Below, piece after piece: positions 1 to 9,316 of a stretch of DNA of 64,000 nt. The notes below the pieces were generated by a model. The model made no database searches and had not been told where the DNA came from. It saw only the letters and a program-made list of their open reading frames with translations. Source of the stretch: Clostridium sp. OS1-26 (GTDB taxonomy: Bacteria > Bacillota > Clostridia > Clostridiales > Clostridiaceae); NCBI RefSeq assembly GCF_030915445.1, contig NZ_CP133264.1, forward strand, positions 1,240,001 to 1,304,000, given 5' to 3'. The translations under genes were made by a program, and so were the position numbers. The first letter of the stretch is position 1; each line of letters begins with the position of its first letter.

Positions 1-29
1 CCTGGTGTGTTGTGAACTTTTTATATTAT

Positions 30-105
30 TGGAGCCCATGACCGGGATTGAACCGGTGACCTCCACCTTACCAAGGTGACGCTCTGCCTACTGAGCTACA
101 TGGGC
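30..105 (-). tRNA. tRNA-Thr (anticodon GGT)
   Basis: A 76-nt cloverleaf on the minus strand begins GCCCATG and ends TCCA, so the CCA tail is encoded. The anticodon arm TCACC/GGTGG encloses the loop TTGGTAA, giving anticodon GGT for threonine ACC/ACT codons. It lies 10 nt after tRNA-Gly and downstream of sigH on the same strand. Confidence 0.95.
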
Positions 106-115
106 AATTTACTTC

Positions 116-190
116 TGGAGCGGGAAACGGGGATCGAACCCGCGACGGCTAGCTTGGGAAGCTAGTGTTCTACCGCTGAACTACTCCCGC
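116..190 (-). tRNA. tRNA-Gly (anticodon CCC)
   Basis: A 75-nt cloverleaf on the minus strand starts GCGGGAG and has an encoded CCA end. The anticodon stem CTAGC/GCTAG encloses the loop TTCCCAA, giving anticodon CCC, which reads GGG. It forms a pair with tRNA-Thr after sigH. No terminator hairpin is visible between sigH and this tRNA, so read-through from sigH is possible. Confidence 0.95.
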
Positions 191-268
191 TCGCGTTAAA
201 TCTTCAAAAGGTTATATACCGATTATAAATTTTAATACAAATATATTTTTTTGTCAATATGTATTTTT

Positions 269-910
269 TTATTTATCGCTTAAACACTTTTCCAATTTCC
301 TTTTTACTCTTTGTAATGCATTATCTATGGACTTTGCATGTCTATCTAAATCACAAGCAATTTCTTGGTATGATTTACCATCCAAATAAGACATTAATAC
401 TTCCATTTCTAAGGTTGATAATACTTCTCCTATTTCATTTTGAATATGATTTAGTTCTTCTCTGCTAATAATCAACTCTTCTGGGTCAGATATTTTTGCT
501 TCTGATAAAACATCAAGTAAAGTTCTATCAGACTCCTCATCATATATAGGTTTATTTAGAGAAACATATGTATTAAGCGGAATATGCTTCTGACGCGTAG
601 CTGTTTTTATAGCAGTAATTATTTGCCTTGTAACACATAATTCTGCAAAAGCTTTAAATGAAGATAGTTTATCAGGTTTAAAGTCTCTAATCGCCTTATA
701 TAGCCCTATCATTCCCTCTTGATATATGTCTTCTTTATCTGCACCTATCAAAAAATAAGATTTAGCCTTGGCTTTCACAAAATTCTCGTATTTATTTATT
801 AAATACTCTTGTGCCCAAGTATCCCCACTTTTGGCCTCTATAACGACTTCCTCATCTAATTTTTCTTGAAAGGAGGAAATTTTTTTATTAATATAACCCC
901 TCTTCTCCAA
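269..910 (-). CDS. sigH: RNA polymerase sigma-H factor (SigH/Spo0H)
   Basis: Sigma-70 family factor that in Firmicutes directs transition-phase and early sporulation genes. Region 2 is visible (EDIYQEGMIGLYKAIRDF, then the CVTRQIITAIKTATRQKH stretch) and a C-terminal region 4 helix-turn-helix (LDGKSYQEIACDLDRHAKSIDNALQRVKRKL). I choose the TTG start at 908-910, giving 213 aa. It has GGAGGGG six bases upstream. The in-frame ATG at 943 lies at about the transcription start of the TTGACT/TATAAT promoter, and the ATG at 925 lacks a Shine-Dalgarno site. The gene follows yacP, as in B. subtilis. Identity is secure; the start is an inference. Confidence 0.93.
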   Translation of the reverse strand: MEKRGYINKKISSFQEKLDEEVVIEAKSGDTWAQEYLINKYENFVKAKAKSYFLIGADKEDIYQEGMIGLYKAIRDFKPDKLSSFKAFAELCVTRQIITAIKTATRQKHIPLNTYVSLNKPIYDEESDRTLLDVLSEAKISDPEELIISREELNHIQNEIGEVLSTLEMEVLMSYLDGKSYQEIACDLDRHAKSIDNALQRVKRKLEKCLSDK

Positions 911-947
911 AGGTATCCCCTCCATAAAAAATATAACATACATATTG

Positions 948-977
948 ATTATACATTATAATTAAATTTTCAGTCAA
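948..977 (-). promoter_or_regulatory. sigma-A-type promoter for sigH
   Basis: On the minus strand, TTGACT (972-977) is followed after 18 bp by TATAAT (948-953). Transcription should begin near 941, so the leader carries the GGAGGGG Shine-Dalgarno and the TTG start. The promoter separates sigH from yacP and would allow independent sigH expression. Confidence 0.7.
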
Positions 978-983
978 TATATT

Positions 984-1498
984 TTAATTACTTCTGCGAA
1001 TTTTTTCAAGCTCTTCCAATATGTCCTTATTTATCATATCTTCCAATGAATATCTTTTTTTGAATAATTTTTCTCTATCTTATTTTTTATCTTTCTTTCA
1101 ATACCTTTTATTTCATGATAAAACTCAATGGAGGACATCCTTGTAGCACCTCTTTGAAAAACAAGCTGCTGTTCTAATGAATCGGAAGTAACAACACTAA
1201 CTTCAAATTTTCTTCCTACTTGATTTATCATTCTTTCTATAAAACTATCAGCTGTCTCTCCTTCCTTGGTAAACACTACAATGACATTCCCATTTCCGAA
1301 TTTTTCTTTTTTTTCCACGCTCCCACTTACCATATGTGCATCAAAGACAATAAAGATTTTGTAACCTTTATATGCTGCGTAATTACTTAATGTTTCTATG
1401 AGTTCGCTTCTAGCCGACTCTAGACTGTAATCTTTTATAACTTTCAGTTCAGGCCAACTGTTTATAACATTATATCCATCTACAAAGATATTTTTCAC
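984..1498 (-). pseudogene. yacP: YacP/Rae1-like NYN-domain ribonuclease, C-terminus frameshifted
   Basis: NYN/PIN-like nuclease family; B. subtilis Rae1 (YacP) cleaves mRNA at the ribosomal A site. The start FVDGYNVINSW carries the first acidic active-site residue, and later acidic residues lie in VFDAHMV and EGETADSFIERM. As read, the frame stops at 1034 after 154 aa, ending in IHWKI. A run of seven A (1055-1061) precedes the stop. One more A would continue in frame to a TAA at 984-986, giving 171 aa and ending ILEELEKIRRSN, in keeping with the charged LEKxRR-type tail I recall for the family. It overlaps rlmB by 4 nt (ATGA). The nuclease core is intact, so a shortened protein may still function. 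Confidence 0.8.
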
Positions 1499-2343
1499 TT
1501 TTTATCACGTTTTATTTTTTGTTTTAAAATTTCATACATTAATATTCCACCTGCAACCGAAGCATTCAGTGATGATATATTACCTACCATAGGTATTTTT
1601 ACAAGTGCGTCACACTTTTCTTTTGTAAGTTTAGAAATACCCCTACCTTCACTTCCTATTACCAAAGCTACGGCTCCATCAAAATTAACCTCAAAGCAGT
1701 TATTGCCATTCATATCTGCTCCATATATCCATATGCCTTTTTCTTTTAGCATATCGATGGCATTATTTAAATTTGTTACTTTAGCAATTTTTGTGTACTC
1801 TACAGCTCCAGCTGAAGACTTAAAAACAACAGGAGTTACTCCTACATTTCTCCTTTTTGGTATAATAATTCCATGCGCACCACATACTTCGGCAGTCCTT
1901 ATTATAGACCCAAAATTATGTGGGTCTTCTATCTCATCAAGAATTATAATGAATGGCTGTTCATTTTTTTCCTTAGCATATTCTAATATATCTTCCACAT
2001 CACAATATTTATAAGGAGTAACCTGCGCAATTACCCCCTGATGTGAACCTGTCTGCGAAATTTGATCTAGCTTTTTTCTATCTACATATTTTACAACTAC
2101 ACTTTTTTCTTTAGCAAGAGCTAAAACTACATTTATGGATCCTGAAACATCTCCATTAGCAACAAATATTTGTTCTATAGTTCTATTTGATCTCAATGCT
2201 TCAATAACGGCATTTCTTCCTTCAACAATATCCTCTCTTACTTTAATTTCCTCACTTGAAAAAGTAGGATTTACATTTGCTTGTTTAAAGCTTCTATCAT
2301 TTTTTGCTCTTTTATCTTTAAATACTTTCTTTGTATCTTTCAC
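1495..2343 (-). CDS. rlmB: 23S rRNA (guanosine-2'-O)-methyltransferase RlmB (TrmH family)
   Basis: SPOUT-class methyltransferase predicted to 2'-O-methylate G2251 of 23S rRNA using S-adenosylmethionine. An N-terminal basic extension (about 1-35) is followed by the substrate-binding domain (EGRNAVIEALRSNRTIEQIFV) and the catalytic knot domain with motif 1 NFGSIIRTAEVCGAHG, motif 2 VALVIGSEGRGISKL and motif 3 IPMVGNISSLNASVAGGIL. Length 282 aa. The start is GTG with AGAGG upstream. It lies between thyX and yacP and is translationally coupled to yacP. Confidence 0.93.
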   Translation of the reverse strand: MKDTKKVFKDKRAKNDRSFKQANVNPTFSSEEIKVREDIVEGRNAVIEALRSNRTIEQIFVANGDVSGSINVVLALAKEKSVVVKYVDRKKLDQISQTGSHQGVIAQVTPYKYCDVEDILEYAKEKNEQPFIIILDEIEDPHNFGSIIRTAEVCGAHGIIIPKRRNVGVTPVVFKSSAGAVEYTKIAKVTNLNNAIDMLKEKGIWIYGADMNGNNCFEVNFDGAVALVIGSEGRGISKLTKEKCDALVKIPMVGNISSLNASVAGGILMYEILKQKIKRDKK

Positions 2344-2373
2344 ACTATTACCTCTTTCATTAATAAATACTTG

Positions 2374-3114
2374 CTATTTAATACTGTAGCTTTTTCTAAC
2401 CTCTTCTATCTTTCCACAGGTCATTCTACCCTCTGGACATGCAGAGTTCAAACAAGATGGTCCACTATACTTAAAGAGTATAGGCGCTATATCTTTTACT
2501 TGTTTTAGCATTTCATCTGCAAGTGCTTTTATCTCCCATTGTGCCCTATTACAACATCTATGCTTAAAAAAGTTCATTAAAGTTCTAGCATTCATTGTTA
2601 CCATTATTTTAGTTTCACATGCATTGGGGAAAACATATCTTGCATCTTCAATTGCTCTTTTTTCTGCTGCAATCGGATCCATTCCATTTTTTATATGTTT
2701 ATCTTTTAAAATTTCAGTTAACTGACTATAGGACTCTTGACTTCTTTCCATAGAATCAATAAATATTTTTCTTACTTCATTATCTTTTTCTATTTCTGGA
2801 GGAATTATATACTGAAATTGTTCTAGTCTTACATATCTTTGACTTTGCTGAGAATATGATGCCAATCTGTGTCTTACAAGTTGGTGAGTTAAACTCCTTG
2901 AAACTCCTTCTATAGCAAAAGTAAAGGATACATGTTCTACAGGTGATTCATGTCCATATGACATTAACATATTCAAAAATTTTAATGCTTTATCCTCATC
3001 TAAATTCTTTTCTATTTCGTCCACACCAACTGCACTATAGCATAGTTTAGCTGATGCTGCTATAACTTTTTCAGGATTAGGTGTATGTTCTATTAACCTA
3101 ACTTTAAGAGCCAT
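2374..3114 (-). CDS. thyX: FAD-dependent thymidylate synthase ThyX
   Basis: Flavin-dependent enzyme making dTMP from dUMP with methylenetetrahydrofolate and NADPH. The signature [14 protein letters not shown] lies near residue 80, with the upstream [15 protein letters not shown] and a C-terminal [22 protein letters not shown]. At 246 aa it matches the family. GGGGGG lies 7 nt before the ATG. Its start overlaps the end of mrnC by 11 nt, so the two are co-translated. Confidence 0.95.
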   Translation of the reverse strand: MALKVRLIEHTPNPEKVIAASAKLCYSAVGVDEIEKNLDEDKALKFLNMLMSYGHESPVEHVSFTFAIEGVSRSLTHQLVRHRLASYSQQSQRYVRLEQFQYIIPPEIEKDNEVRKIFIDSMERSQESYSQLTEILKDKHIKNGMDPIAAEKRAIEDARYVFPNACETKIMVTMNARTLMNFFKHRCCNRAQWEIKALADEMLKQVKDIAPILFKYSGPSCLNSACPEGRMTCGKIEEVRKSYSIK

Positions 3115-3541
3115 TTATATTCCCCCCATTAACACTTAATTCTATTATCATTTCTAACAAATAATTTAACCTATCTACCTGTTCAGTAATATATAAATAA
3201 CCTATCAGGGTTTCAAATCCAGTTGCAAATTTATACTCTTGAACATCAGCATTTTTAGGAATAGTTCCTGATTTAGAATTCCTACCCCTTTTAAAGAAGT
3301 GTATTTCCTCTTCAGTTAGTTCTTCCTCTAGTTTTTTAATAAATTCACTTTGTGCATGAGCTTTTACAAATCCAATTGCCTTCACATGAAGTTTATGTAC
3401 GGACATATCTCTATTTTTATCTACTAAATAAGTTCTTACAAAAACCTCATATATAGCATCTCCGATAAAAGCCAGTACTAATGGATTCATCTGTCTTACA
3501 TCACCTTTAGTGAATCTTCCTTTTAATAAGCTAAAATCCAT
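3104..3541 (-). CDS. mrnC: Mini-ribonuclease III (23S rRNA maturation)
   Basis: RNase III catalytic domain without a double-stranded RNA-binding domain. In B. subtilis this enzyme trims both ends of 23S rRNA. The signature [22 protein letters not shown] (residues about 20-41; the acidic metal ligand lies in GDAIYE) is present, and a second acidic cluster lies near [14 protein letters not shown]. At 145 aa it has normal family length. It sits in the classic cysS-mrnC-rlmB neighbourhood. A likely substrate, the 23S flanking stem, is visible in both rRNA operons of this window. Confidence 0.93.
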   Translation of the reverse strand: MDFSLLKGRFTKGDVRQMNPLVLAFIGDAIYEVFVRTYLVDKNRDMSVHKLHVKAIGFVKAHAQSEFIKKLEEELTEEEIHFFKRGRNSKSGTIPKNADVQEYKFATGFETLIGYLYITEQVDRLNYLLEMIIELSVNGGNINGS

Positions 3542-3611
3542 CCAAACTCTCCATTCTAAAGATTATTAAACGACCAAATATTTTCGGCATTCTATTTTAT
3601 TTCAAAGCACA

Positions 3612-5009
3612 TTAAGCTTTTTTCCATCTTACGCCTTGCGGTGTATCTTCTAGCACAATTCCTCTTGCTTTTAAATCATCTCTAATTTTATCTGAAAGCG
3701 CCCAATCCTTATTCTTCCTAGCCTGTTGTCTTTCTTCTATCAATTTTTCTATTTCTTCTTCTAAACTTCCTTTAGTTGATTTTTGAAGTATTCCTAATGG
3801 GCTACCTAATTCTCTTATTAAATTTAATGAATAATTAACTAATTCTTTGGATGAGTTAACTCCCAAATTTGTATTGATATCTCTAACTAAATCAAAAATT
3901 ATAGATATTGCATCTGCAGTATTGAAATCATCATCCATTTTCTCTATATACTTTTCTTTATATGAATCTAAATCTTTAATATAATGCTTTTCATTATCTG
4001 ATAATTGCTCTATTTTAACTTCATCTAATAGACTTTCTAAGATTGAAACAGCATTATATAGTCTATCTAGTGCTGATTTTGTTGATTCTAGCAGTTCTAC
4101 ACTAAAATTTATCTGAGTTCTGTAGTGTCCAGATAACATAAATAATCTTATTACATCCGATTCATATTTCTCTAGTATTTCTCTTGCTGTAAAAAAGTTA
4201 TTTAATGACTTTGACATTTTTTGATTATTTACATTAACAAAAGCTGAGTGCATCCAGTACTTAGCAAAAGGCTTACCAGTTCTAGCCTCACTTTGTGCTA
4301 TTTCATTTTCGTGATGTGGGAACGCTAAATCTGATCCTCCAGCATGAATGTCTATAGTTTCTCCCAATAGTTTGTGGGCCATACAAGAGCATTCAATATG
4401 CCATCCTGGTCTTCCCATTCCCCATGGACTTTCCCATGCCGGTTCTCCTGGTTTCTGACTTTTCCAGATAGCGAAGTCCATAGGATCTTTTTTTCTTTCA
4501 TCTATGTCAATCCTTGCTCCTGCTTGAAGTTCTTCTAAATTTTGACCTGATAGCTTTCCATAATCATTAAATCTTTTAGTGTTAAAGTATACATCACCAT
4601 TTGTTTCATAAGCATATCCTTTATCTATTAAGTCTTTTACAAAGCTAATTATTTCTCCTATATACTCAGTGGCTCTTGGATTCACTGTAGCTCTTTCTAT
4701 ATTTAGGTTATCTGCATCTTTATAATATTCTTTTATAAATCTATCTCCTAATTCCTTTACAGTAATATTTTCCTCATTAGCTCTTTTTATCATCTTATCA
4801 TCTATATCTGTAAAGTTTTGTATAAACTTAACCTTATAGCCTCTATATTCAAAGTACCTTCTTACCGTATCGAAGACAACAAATGTTCTTGCGTTTCCAA
4901 TATGAAAAAAGTTGTATACAGTAGGCCCGCATACATACATCTTTACTTCTCCCTCTGTTAAAGGTATAAATTCCTCTTTTCTTCTTGTCATAGTATTAAA
5001 AACTTTCAT
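3612..5009 (-). CDS. cysS: cysteinyl-tRNA synthetase
   Basis: Class I synthetase that charges tRNA-Cys. It has the HIGH motif as [10 protein letters not shown] (about 36-45), zinc-binding residues CGPTVYN at the N-terminus and [11 protein letters not shown] plus [11 protein letters not shown] further on, and the KMSKS motif in [13 protein letters not shown]-terminal anticodon-binding region ends APQ-type as [12 protein letters not shown]. Length 465 aa is standard. The ATG is preceded by GGGGGTAG. It heads the cysS-mrnC-thyX-rlmB-yacP block. I see no T-box in its 250-bp leader. Confidence 0.96.
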   Translation of the reverse strand: MKVFNTMTRRKEEFIPLTEGEVKMYVCGPTVYNFFHIGNARTFVVFDTVRRYFEYRGYKVKFIQNFTDIDDKMIKRANEENITVKELGDRFIKEYYKDADNLNIERATVNPRATEYIGEIISFVKDLIDKGYAYETNGDVYFNTKRFNDYGKLSGQNLEELQAGARIDIDERKKDPMDFAIWKSQKPGEPAWESPWGMGRPGWHIECSCMAHKLLGETIDIHAGGSDLAFPHHENEIAQSEARTGKPFAKYWMHSAFVNVNNQKMSKSLNNFFTAREILEKYESDVIRLFMLSGHYRTQINFSVELLESTKSALDRLYNAVSILESLLDEVKIEQLSDNEKHYIKDLDSYKEKYIEKMDDDFNTADAISIIFDLVRDINTNLGVNSSKELVNYSLNLIRELGSPLGILQKSTKGSLEEEIEKLIEERQQARKNKDWALSDKIRDDLKARGIVLEDTPQGVRWKKA

Positions 5010-5197
5010 ATTAATTTCTACCCCCTGATTGGATATTATATAGTTATATATTTAGACCTTTGCCTTAAGTACTAAAATTGTATATGTAAAAATAAATTAC
5101 ATTATTCAACTAACCTAATCACTTAAACATTTTAACATATTATAATAACTTATTTAACCCTTATTATTATTTTTATTTATTAATTATTGCCTAAAAT

Positions 5198-5227
5198 AAT
5201 ATAAGCATGCACAAGCATGCTTATATT
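5198..5227 (-). terminator. hairpin terminator after ispD
   Basis: A perfect 13-bp inverted repeat (5198-5210 with 5215-5227, loop ACAA) contains two GCATGC cores and lies 29 nt past the ispD stop. The tail on the minus strand is only moderately T-rich (ATTATTTTA). Confidence 0.65.
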
Positions 5228-5255
5228 AAAAAATATTATAAATTTTTATTCTATT

Positions 5256-5954
5256 TTAACCCTCTTTTTTAATTCTCTTTACTATACCTTCTGCAACATA
5301 TAAATCTTCAGGCGTCGTGATTTTTATGTTGTCGTAGCTTCCTTCATAAAGATAAACAATATTACCATAATAGCTGGTAACAGCAGTATCATCGGTTACG
5401 CTTATGCTATCTTCACTTAATTTTCTGTGACATTCTAAAATCATATTATACTTAAAACACTGCGGCGTTTGAACTGAAAAAAGACTATTTCTATCAAGTG
5501 TACCAGTGGAAATCCCTTGATCGTCTCTAACTTTAATTGTATCCTTCGGTATTACTCCACATGCACATGCACCATATTGTTTAGCGTACTTTATTCCTTC
5601 TTCAATAATCTTATCAGTGACAAAAGGCCTTGCACCATCATGTATGAGAGCTATTTCACAATCTTTTATAGCTCTTAATCCATTATAAACAGAATCTTGT
5701 CTTTCTTTTCCTCCAGCAACTATTTTAGATACTTTATCAATCTTGTACTTTTCCACAATTTCTATTTTACAATATTCCATCTCATCTTCAGCACATACTA
5801 TAACAATTTCGTCAATTAACTTATTATCTGAGAAAGTATTTAAAGAATAATATATTACTGGCTTATCTTTTATATTCAGGAACTGCTTATTAACATCAGT
5901 TCCCATTCTTTTACCTCTCCCTGCAGCCACTATGATTACACAATTTTTACCCAT
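5256..5954 (-). CDS. ispD: 2-C-methyl-D-erythritol 4-phosphate cytidylyltransferase
   Basis: MEP-pathway enzyme that joins CTP and MEP for isoprenoid synthesis. The nucleotide-binding start [12 protein letters not shown] and [16 protein letters not shown], the central [12 protein letters not shown] and the C-terminal [13 protein letters not shown] are diagnostic. I take the ATG at 5954, giving 232 aa, because AGAGGA precedes it and the nine extra upstream codons overlap the previous gene. The stop of the yacL-like gene lies 1 nt before this start, so the pair is coupled. Confidence 0.94.
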   Translation of the reverse strand: MGKNCVIIVAAGRGKRMGTDVNKQFLNIKDKPVIYYSLNTFSDNKLIDEIVIVCAEDEMEYCKIEIVEKYKIDKVSKIVAGGKERQDSVYNGLRAIKDCEIALIHDGARPFVTDKIIEEGIKYAKQYGACACGVIPKDTIKVRDDQGISTGTLDRNSLFSVQTPQCFKYNMILECHRKLSEDSISVTDDTAVTSYYGNIVYLYEGSYDNIKITTPEDLYVAEGIVKRIKKEG

Positions 5955-5955
5955 A

Positions 5956-7059
5956 TTAAGCTTCCTCTTTCTGTTTTGCAAAAATCATTCTTCCTGCCGC
6001 TGTCTGTAAAACTGATGTAACAACTACATCCTTGGTTTCACCTATATACTTTCTTCCGCCTTCTACTACTATCATGGTACCATCATCTAGGTAGGCAACA
6101 CCTTGGCCTGATTCTTTTCCATCTTTAATTATCTGTATCCTCATTTCTTCTCCTGGTAGAACCACAGGTTTTACAGCATTCGCTAACTCATTTATATTTA
6201 AAACCGGAACTCCTTGAAACTCTGCAACTTTATTCAAGTTATAATCGTTGGTTACAACTTTTCCATTCAAAACTTGAGCAAGCTTTAATAATTTACTATC
6301 TACCTCTGCTATATCAGGGAAGTCCTTTTCGTATATTTGAACATCTATATTTAGTTCCTTTTGTATTTTATTTAATATATCAAGACCTCTTCTTCCTCTG
6401 TTTCGCTTTAACCCATCAGAGGAATCAGCTATATGTCTTAGCTCTTCCAACACAAAGGTCGGTATAACTAAAGATCCTTCAACAAATCCTGTCTGGCATA
6501 TATCAAATATTCTTCCATCTATTATCACAGATGTATCTAAAACCTTAGGGTATCCCTTGTAGTCACCTTTAGACTTCTTGTCTTTTCCTGGAGCGGCCTT
6601 TTTTATACCAATACTTGAGATTAGACTTATTAACTCTTCTCTTCTTCTTATAGCTATATTTGCACCTAAAGCGGCCATGATAACAGCCACAACAACGGCT
6701 AATACTGCCCCTATAATAGGTATACGGGCTAAAAGATTTACAAATAATGCAGCTACTGCAAGACCAATTATAGCTCCCATAGTGCCAAATAATATTTCAG
6801 TTGCCGGCAGTTTTTGTATACTTTTTTCAATATAGTCCATGATTTTAATTATGAGTCCATTAATCCAAGGCGATATTAAAAATAATATGATTCCAAAAAG
6901 TACTGTTGACAGAATTAAAAATAGCACTGTTTTTATAGGACTATTACTAAAGTACCCTGAGTTTGAGAAATAATTAGTGCGGATTACTTCATCCCCTATT
7001 AAGTAACCTAGTAATAACCCTATTATTGTAAAAAGTCCCCTTAATAATTTTTTTAGCAT
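5956..7059 (-). CDS. yacL: PIN/TRAM-domain membrane protein (YacL-like)
   Basis: Membrane-anchored PIN-fold protein of the YacL family. Four hydrophobic segments are visible in the first 145 residues (about 8-24, 44-65, 88-110, 115-135). A PIN domain with [38 protein letters not shown] and [12 protein letters not shown] carries the expected acidic residues. A C-terminal TRAM-type domain ([18 protein letters not shown]) suggests RNA binding. Length 367 aa. It lies directly before ispD, the same pairing as in B. subtilis. A nuclease role is inferred from the fold. Confidence 0.88.
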   Translation of the reverse strand: MLKKLLRGLFTIIGLLLGYLIGDEVIRTNYFSNSGYFSNSPIKTVLFLILSTVLFGIILFLISPWINGLIIKIMDYIEKSIQKLPATEILFGTMGAIIGLAVAALFVNLLARIPIIGAVLAVVVAVIMAALGANIAIRRREELISLISSIGIKKAAPGKDKKSKGDYKGYPKVLDTSVIIDGRIFDICQTGFVEGSLVIPTFVLEELRHIADSSDGLKRNRGRRGLDILNKIQKELNIDVQIYEKDFPDIAEVDSKLLKLAQVLNGKVVTNDYNLNKVAEFQGVPVLNINELANAVKPVVLPGEEMRIQIIKDGKESGQGVAYLDDGTMIVVEGGRKYIGETKDVVVTSVLQTAAGRMIFAKQKEEA

Positions 7060-7170
7060 TTACTCACCTCCTTTAAAATTATTAACATTTTTTTCATTTT
7101 TAAATCCTATTAATATCTAATATATATTAATAAATTATTTTTTTCAATAAAAGTTAAATCTTTTAATAAA

Positions 7171-7647
7171 TTATTTACCTAAAGTTCTTATTTGAGTTAA
7201 TGCTTCCTCCATAGTTATATCTAAAACTAACACTATTTCGCTTGCCACCATATTTTCTGCATTACAAAGTATTTTCTTCTCACCTGGTGGCAGCATTCCC
7301 TGATTTTTTAGATAATATAAATCTCTTATAACCTCACACATCTTAAATAAATCACCGCTCTTAATTTTATCATTGTTTAATCTATATCTTTTACTCCATT
7401 TTTTTTCAATATCTATTGGTTTATTACTAATTATATCCATAGCCATATCCAATTCTTCTTTTTTTATAATACTCCTAATTCTATACCCTGCGATCTTATC
7501 TTCAGGAATAAATAAATCTATATCATTAAGCAAAAAAGATATGCTTATATATTTCTTATTTATATCGTAATTTTTTTTATCTTCTAAATCCTTCATAATA
7601 CCTGCCCCATAATTCGGAACAAATACTTTTTGTCCACAATTTAACAT
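7171..7647 (-). CDS. CarD/CdnL-like transcriptional regulator
   Basis: The N-terminal half (LNCGQKVFVPNYGAGIM ... KYISISFLLNDIDLFIPED) matches the CarD/TRCF RNA polymerase-interacting domain, which in other bacteria stabilises open complexes. The rest is helical. I use the ATG at 7647 (158 aa), with AGGGGGA five bases upstream, instead of the ATG at 7665. It lies between the yacL-like gene and a divergent MazG-like gene. The exact promoters it acts on cannot be seen. Confidence 0.85.
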   Translation of the reverse strand: MLNCGQKVFVPNYGAGIMKDLEDKKNYDINKKYISISFLLNDIDLFIPEDKIAGYRIRSIIKKEELDMAMDIISNKPIDIEKKWSKRYRLNNDKIKSGDLFKMCEVIRDLYYLKNQGMLPPGEKKILCNAENMVASEIVLVLDITMEEALTQIRTLGK

Positions 7648-7720
7648 TATAATCCCCCTATCCATAAAAGTGTTCTTGATTTATTATATAGGAGTAATGT
7701 AAAATTCGTACTATGCTTTA

Positions 7721-7750
7721 TTGACAAAATTATCTGAAAAAAATTATAAT
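7721..7750 (+). promoter_or_regulatory. sigma-A-type promoter for the MazG-like gene
   Basis: TTGACA (7721-7726), an 18-bp spacer and TATAAT (7745-7750) on the plus strand. The predicted transcript starts near 7757, which makes the in-frame ATG at 7757 implausible as a start and supports the ATG at 7796. Confidence 0.8.
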
Positions 7751-7795
7751 TAATCTATGAACCTTTACTTAAATCTTTATAAGGAGTTGAACCTC

Positions 7796-8200
7796 ATGAA
7801 AGATGTAATTTTTGATGATTTCCAGAACGCAGTAAATGATTCTCTAATAAGACACAAAAGTATTTTAGATATACTAACTAAATTTCAAGAATCTAATGGA
7901 AGAACAAACAGAGCTGTTGCAAAATCAATCACAAGTTGTGGTTGTATAAATGTTACTGCGAAAAAACAACAAATGCCTGAAGATAATGATGATATTAATA
8001 TAGAATCCTTGAAAGACTGTCTACAAACCCACACTGATGGTAAATTATGTGATAATTGCAGAGATGTAATTGAGCGCGAAATTGGAAATAATCTATTTTA
8101 CTTAACATCCCTTTGTAATATTCTCGATTTAAACTTATATGATATTCTTATAAAGGAATATGATAAAATAAATACCCTAGGAAAGTATACATTTAGATAA
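7796..8200 (+). CDS. MazG-like small protein of uncertain function
   Basis: The only protein gene supported on the plus strand. The 134-aa product starts MKDVIFDDFQNAV after AAGGAG. Its C-terminal half (EREIGNNLFYLTSLCNILDLNLYDILIKEYDKINTLG) resembles the all-alpha MazG/NTP-pyrophosphohydrolase helices, where EIGD-L-YL residues bind metal. Here the usual D after EIG is N, so activity is uncertain. Cysteines occur as CGC (about 51-53) and CDNC (about 87-90). It is divergent from the carD-like gene and convergent with disA, sharing a terminator with disA. The assignment is by pattern only. Confidence 0.7.
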   Translation: MKDVIFDDFQNAVNDSLIRHKSILDILTKFQESNGRTNRAVAKSITSCGCINVTAKKQQMPEDNDDINIESLKDCLQTHTDGKLCDNCRDVIEREIGNNLFYLTSLCNILDLNLYDILIKEYDKINTLGKYTFR

Positions 8201-8204
8201 AAAA

Positions 8205-8241
8205 TTAGCACAAAATAATGTTTGACATTATTTTGTGCTAA
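8205..8241. terminator. bidirectional terminator between the MazG-like gene and disA
   Basis: A perfect 16-bp stem (8205-8220 with 8226-8241, loop TTTGA) sits between convergent genes. It is flanked by A-rich sequence on the left and AATTATTAT on the right, so it can act both ways. The right arm contains the disA stop codon. Confidence 0.85.
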
Positions 8242-9304
8242 AATTATTATCTATCATAATTTGCTCTCTAAGCCTTCTAAGTCCATTTTTTATAGCTCTA
8301 GCTCTTGCTTCTCCGATTCCCTCAACCTTATCTAACTGTTCATAGGACGCTTCCATTACACCCTTAAGTTCCTTGAAATTTTTCACTAGATTTTCTATTA
8401 CGTTAGTTGGTATTCTAGGTATTTTATTTAGCATTCTATATCCTCTAGGTGATATAAGTGTATCTACTAATGGTGCACCTACATATCCTAACGCTTTTGA
8501 TATATATTCTAGGTTTAGTATCTCTTCCGAGGTCATTGCCTGTATTTGCTTATATACTTCATTAAAATCTATGTTATTTTGACAATAGTCTCTAATTAAC
8601 AGTATTCCATCTTGTTCTACACTTTTTATAAGCTCATTCAATTGCATTGAAATAAGTCTTCCTTCGTTTCCTAACTCACATATATATCTCTCAATTTCTA
8701 GTACAATCCTCATAACCATCTCAGTCCTCTGAATTCCAGTTATCACATCAAATAAAGTTACTAGATCTTGAAACTCAAGTATATTTAGGTTGCTAACAAC
8801 TCTATCTAAAACTGCTACATATTTTTCTAAAGTTTGAATAGCCTGATTAGCTCTACCCAGAATTATACTGCTATCTCTTAATACATATTTAATACTCCCT
8901 TTATACACAGTAATTATATGCCTTCTTTGAGATATGGCAACAACTATAGCACCTGTTTGCTTAGCTACCCTGTCTGCGGTTCTATGTCTAGTCCCAGTCT
9001 CAAAAGTAGGAATACTTGAGTCCGGAATAAGCTGAGCATTTGCATATACAATTTTTTTCAGATCACTACTAAGAATTAACGCTCCGTCCATTTTTGCAAG
9101 CTCATATACATATGAAGGACTATATTCAGAGTTTATTGTAAATCCTCCATCAACAATTTTTAATATATGCTCGCTGTCGCCCAATACTAGAAGTCCACCT
9201 GTCTTAGCCCTAAGTATATTTTCAAGCCCATCTCTAAGTTGTGTGCCTGGAGCTAACAGTTTAAGTATACTCATTAGTTCTTTATCTTTTTCTAATCTCA
9301 ACAT
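8228..9304 (-). CDS. disA: DNA integrity scanning diadenylate cyclase DisA
   Basis: Makes c-di-AMP from two ATP and reports DNA branch structures, delaying sporulation in B. subtilis. The DAC domain has the catalytic DGA in [11 protein letters not shown] (about 73) and the RHR motif in [17 protein letters not shown] (about 107). A helical linker follows, then a C-terminal HhH domain ([24 protein letters not shown]). I start at the ATG at 9304 (358 aa), with AGGGTG upstream; a GTG two codons earlier is an alternative. It follows radA by 12 nt, the usual gene pair. Confidence 0.95.
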   Translation of the reverse strand: MLRLEKDKELMSILKLLAPGTQLRDGLENILRAKTGGLLVLGDSEHILKIVDGGFTINSEYSPSYVYELAKMDGALILSSDLKKIVYANAQLIPDSSIPTFETGTRHRTADRVAKQTGAIVVAISQRRHIITVYKGSIKYVLRDSSIILGRANQAIQTLEKYVAVLDRVVSNLNILEFQDLVTLFDVITGIQRTEMVMRIVLEIERYICELGNEGRLISMQLNELIKSVEQDGILLIRDYCQNNIDFNEVYKQIQAMTSEEILNLEYISKALGYVGAPLVDTLISPRGYRMLNKIPRIPTNVIENLVKNFKELKGVMEASYEQLDKVEGIGEARARAIKNGLRRLREQIMIDNNFSTK

Positions 9305-9316
9305 AATCACCCTATA

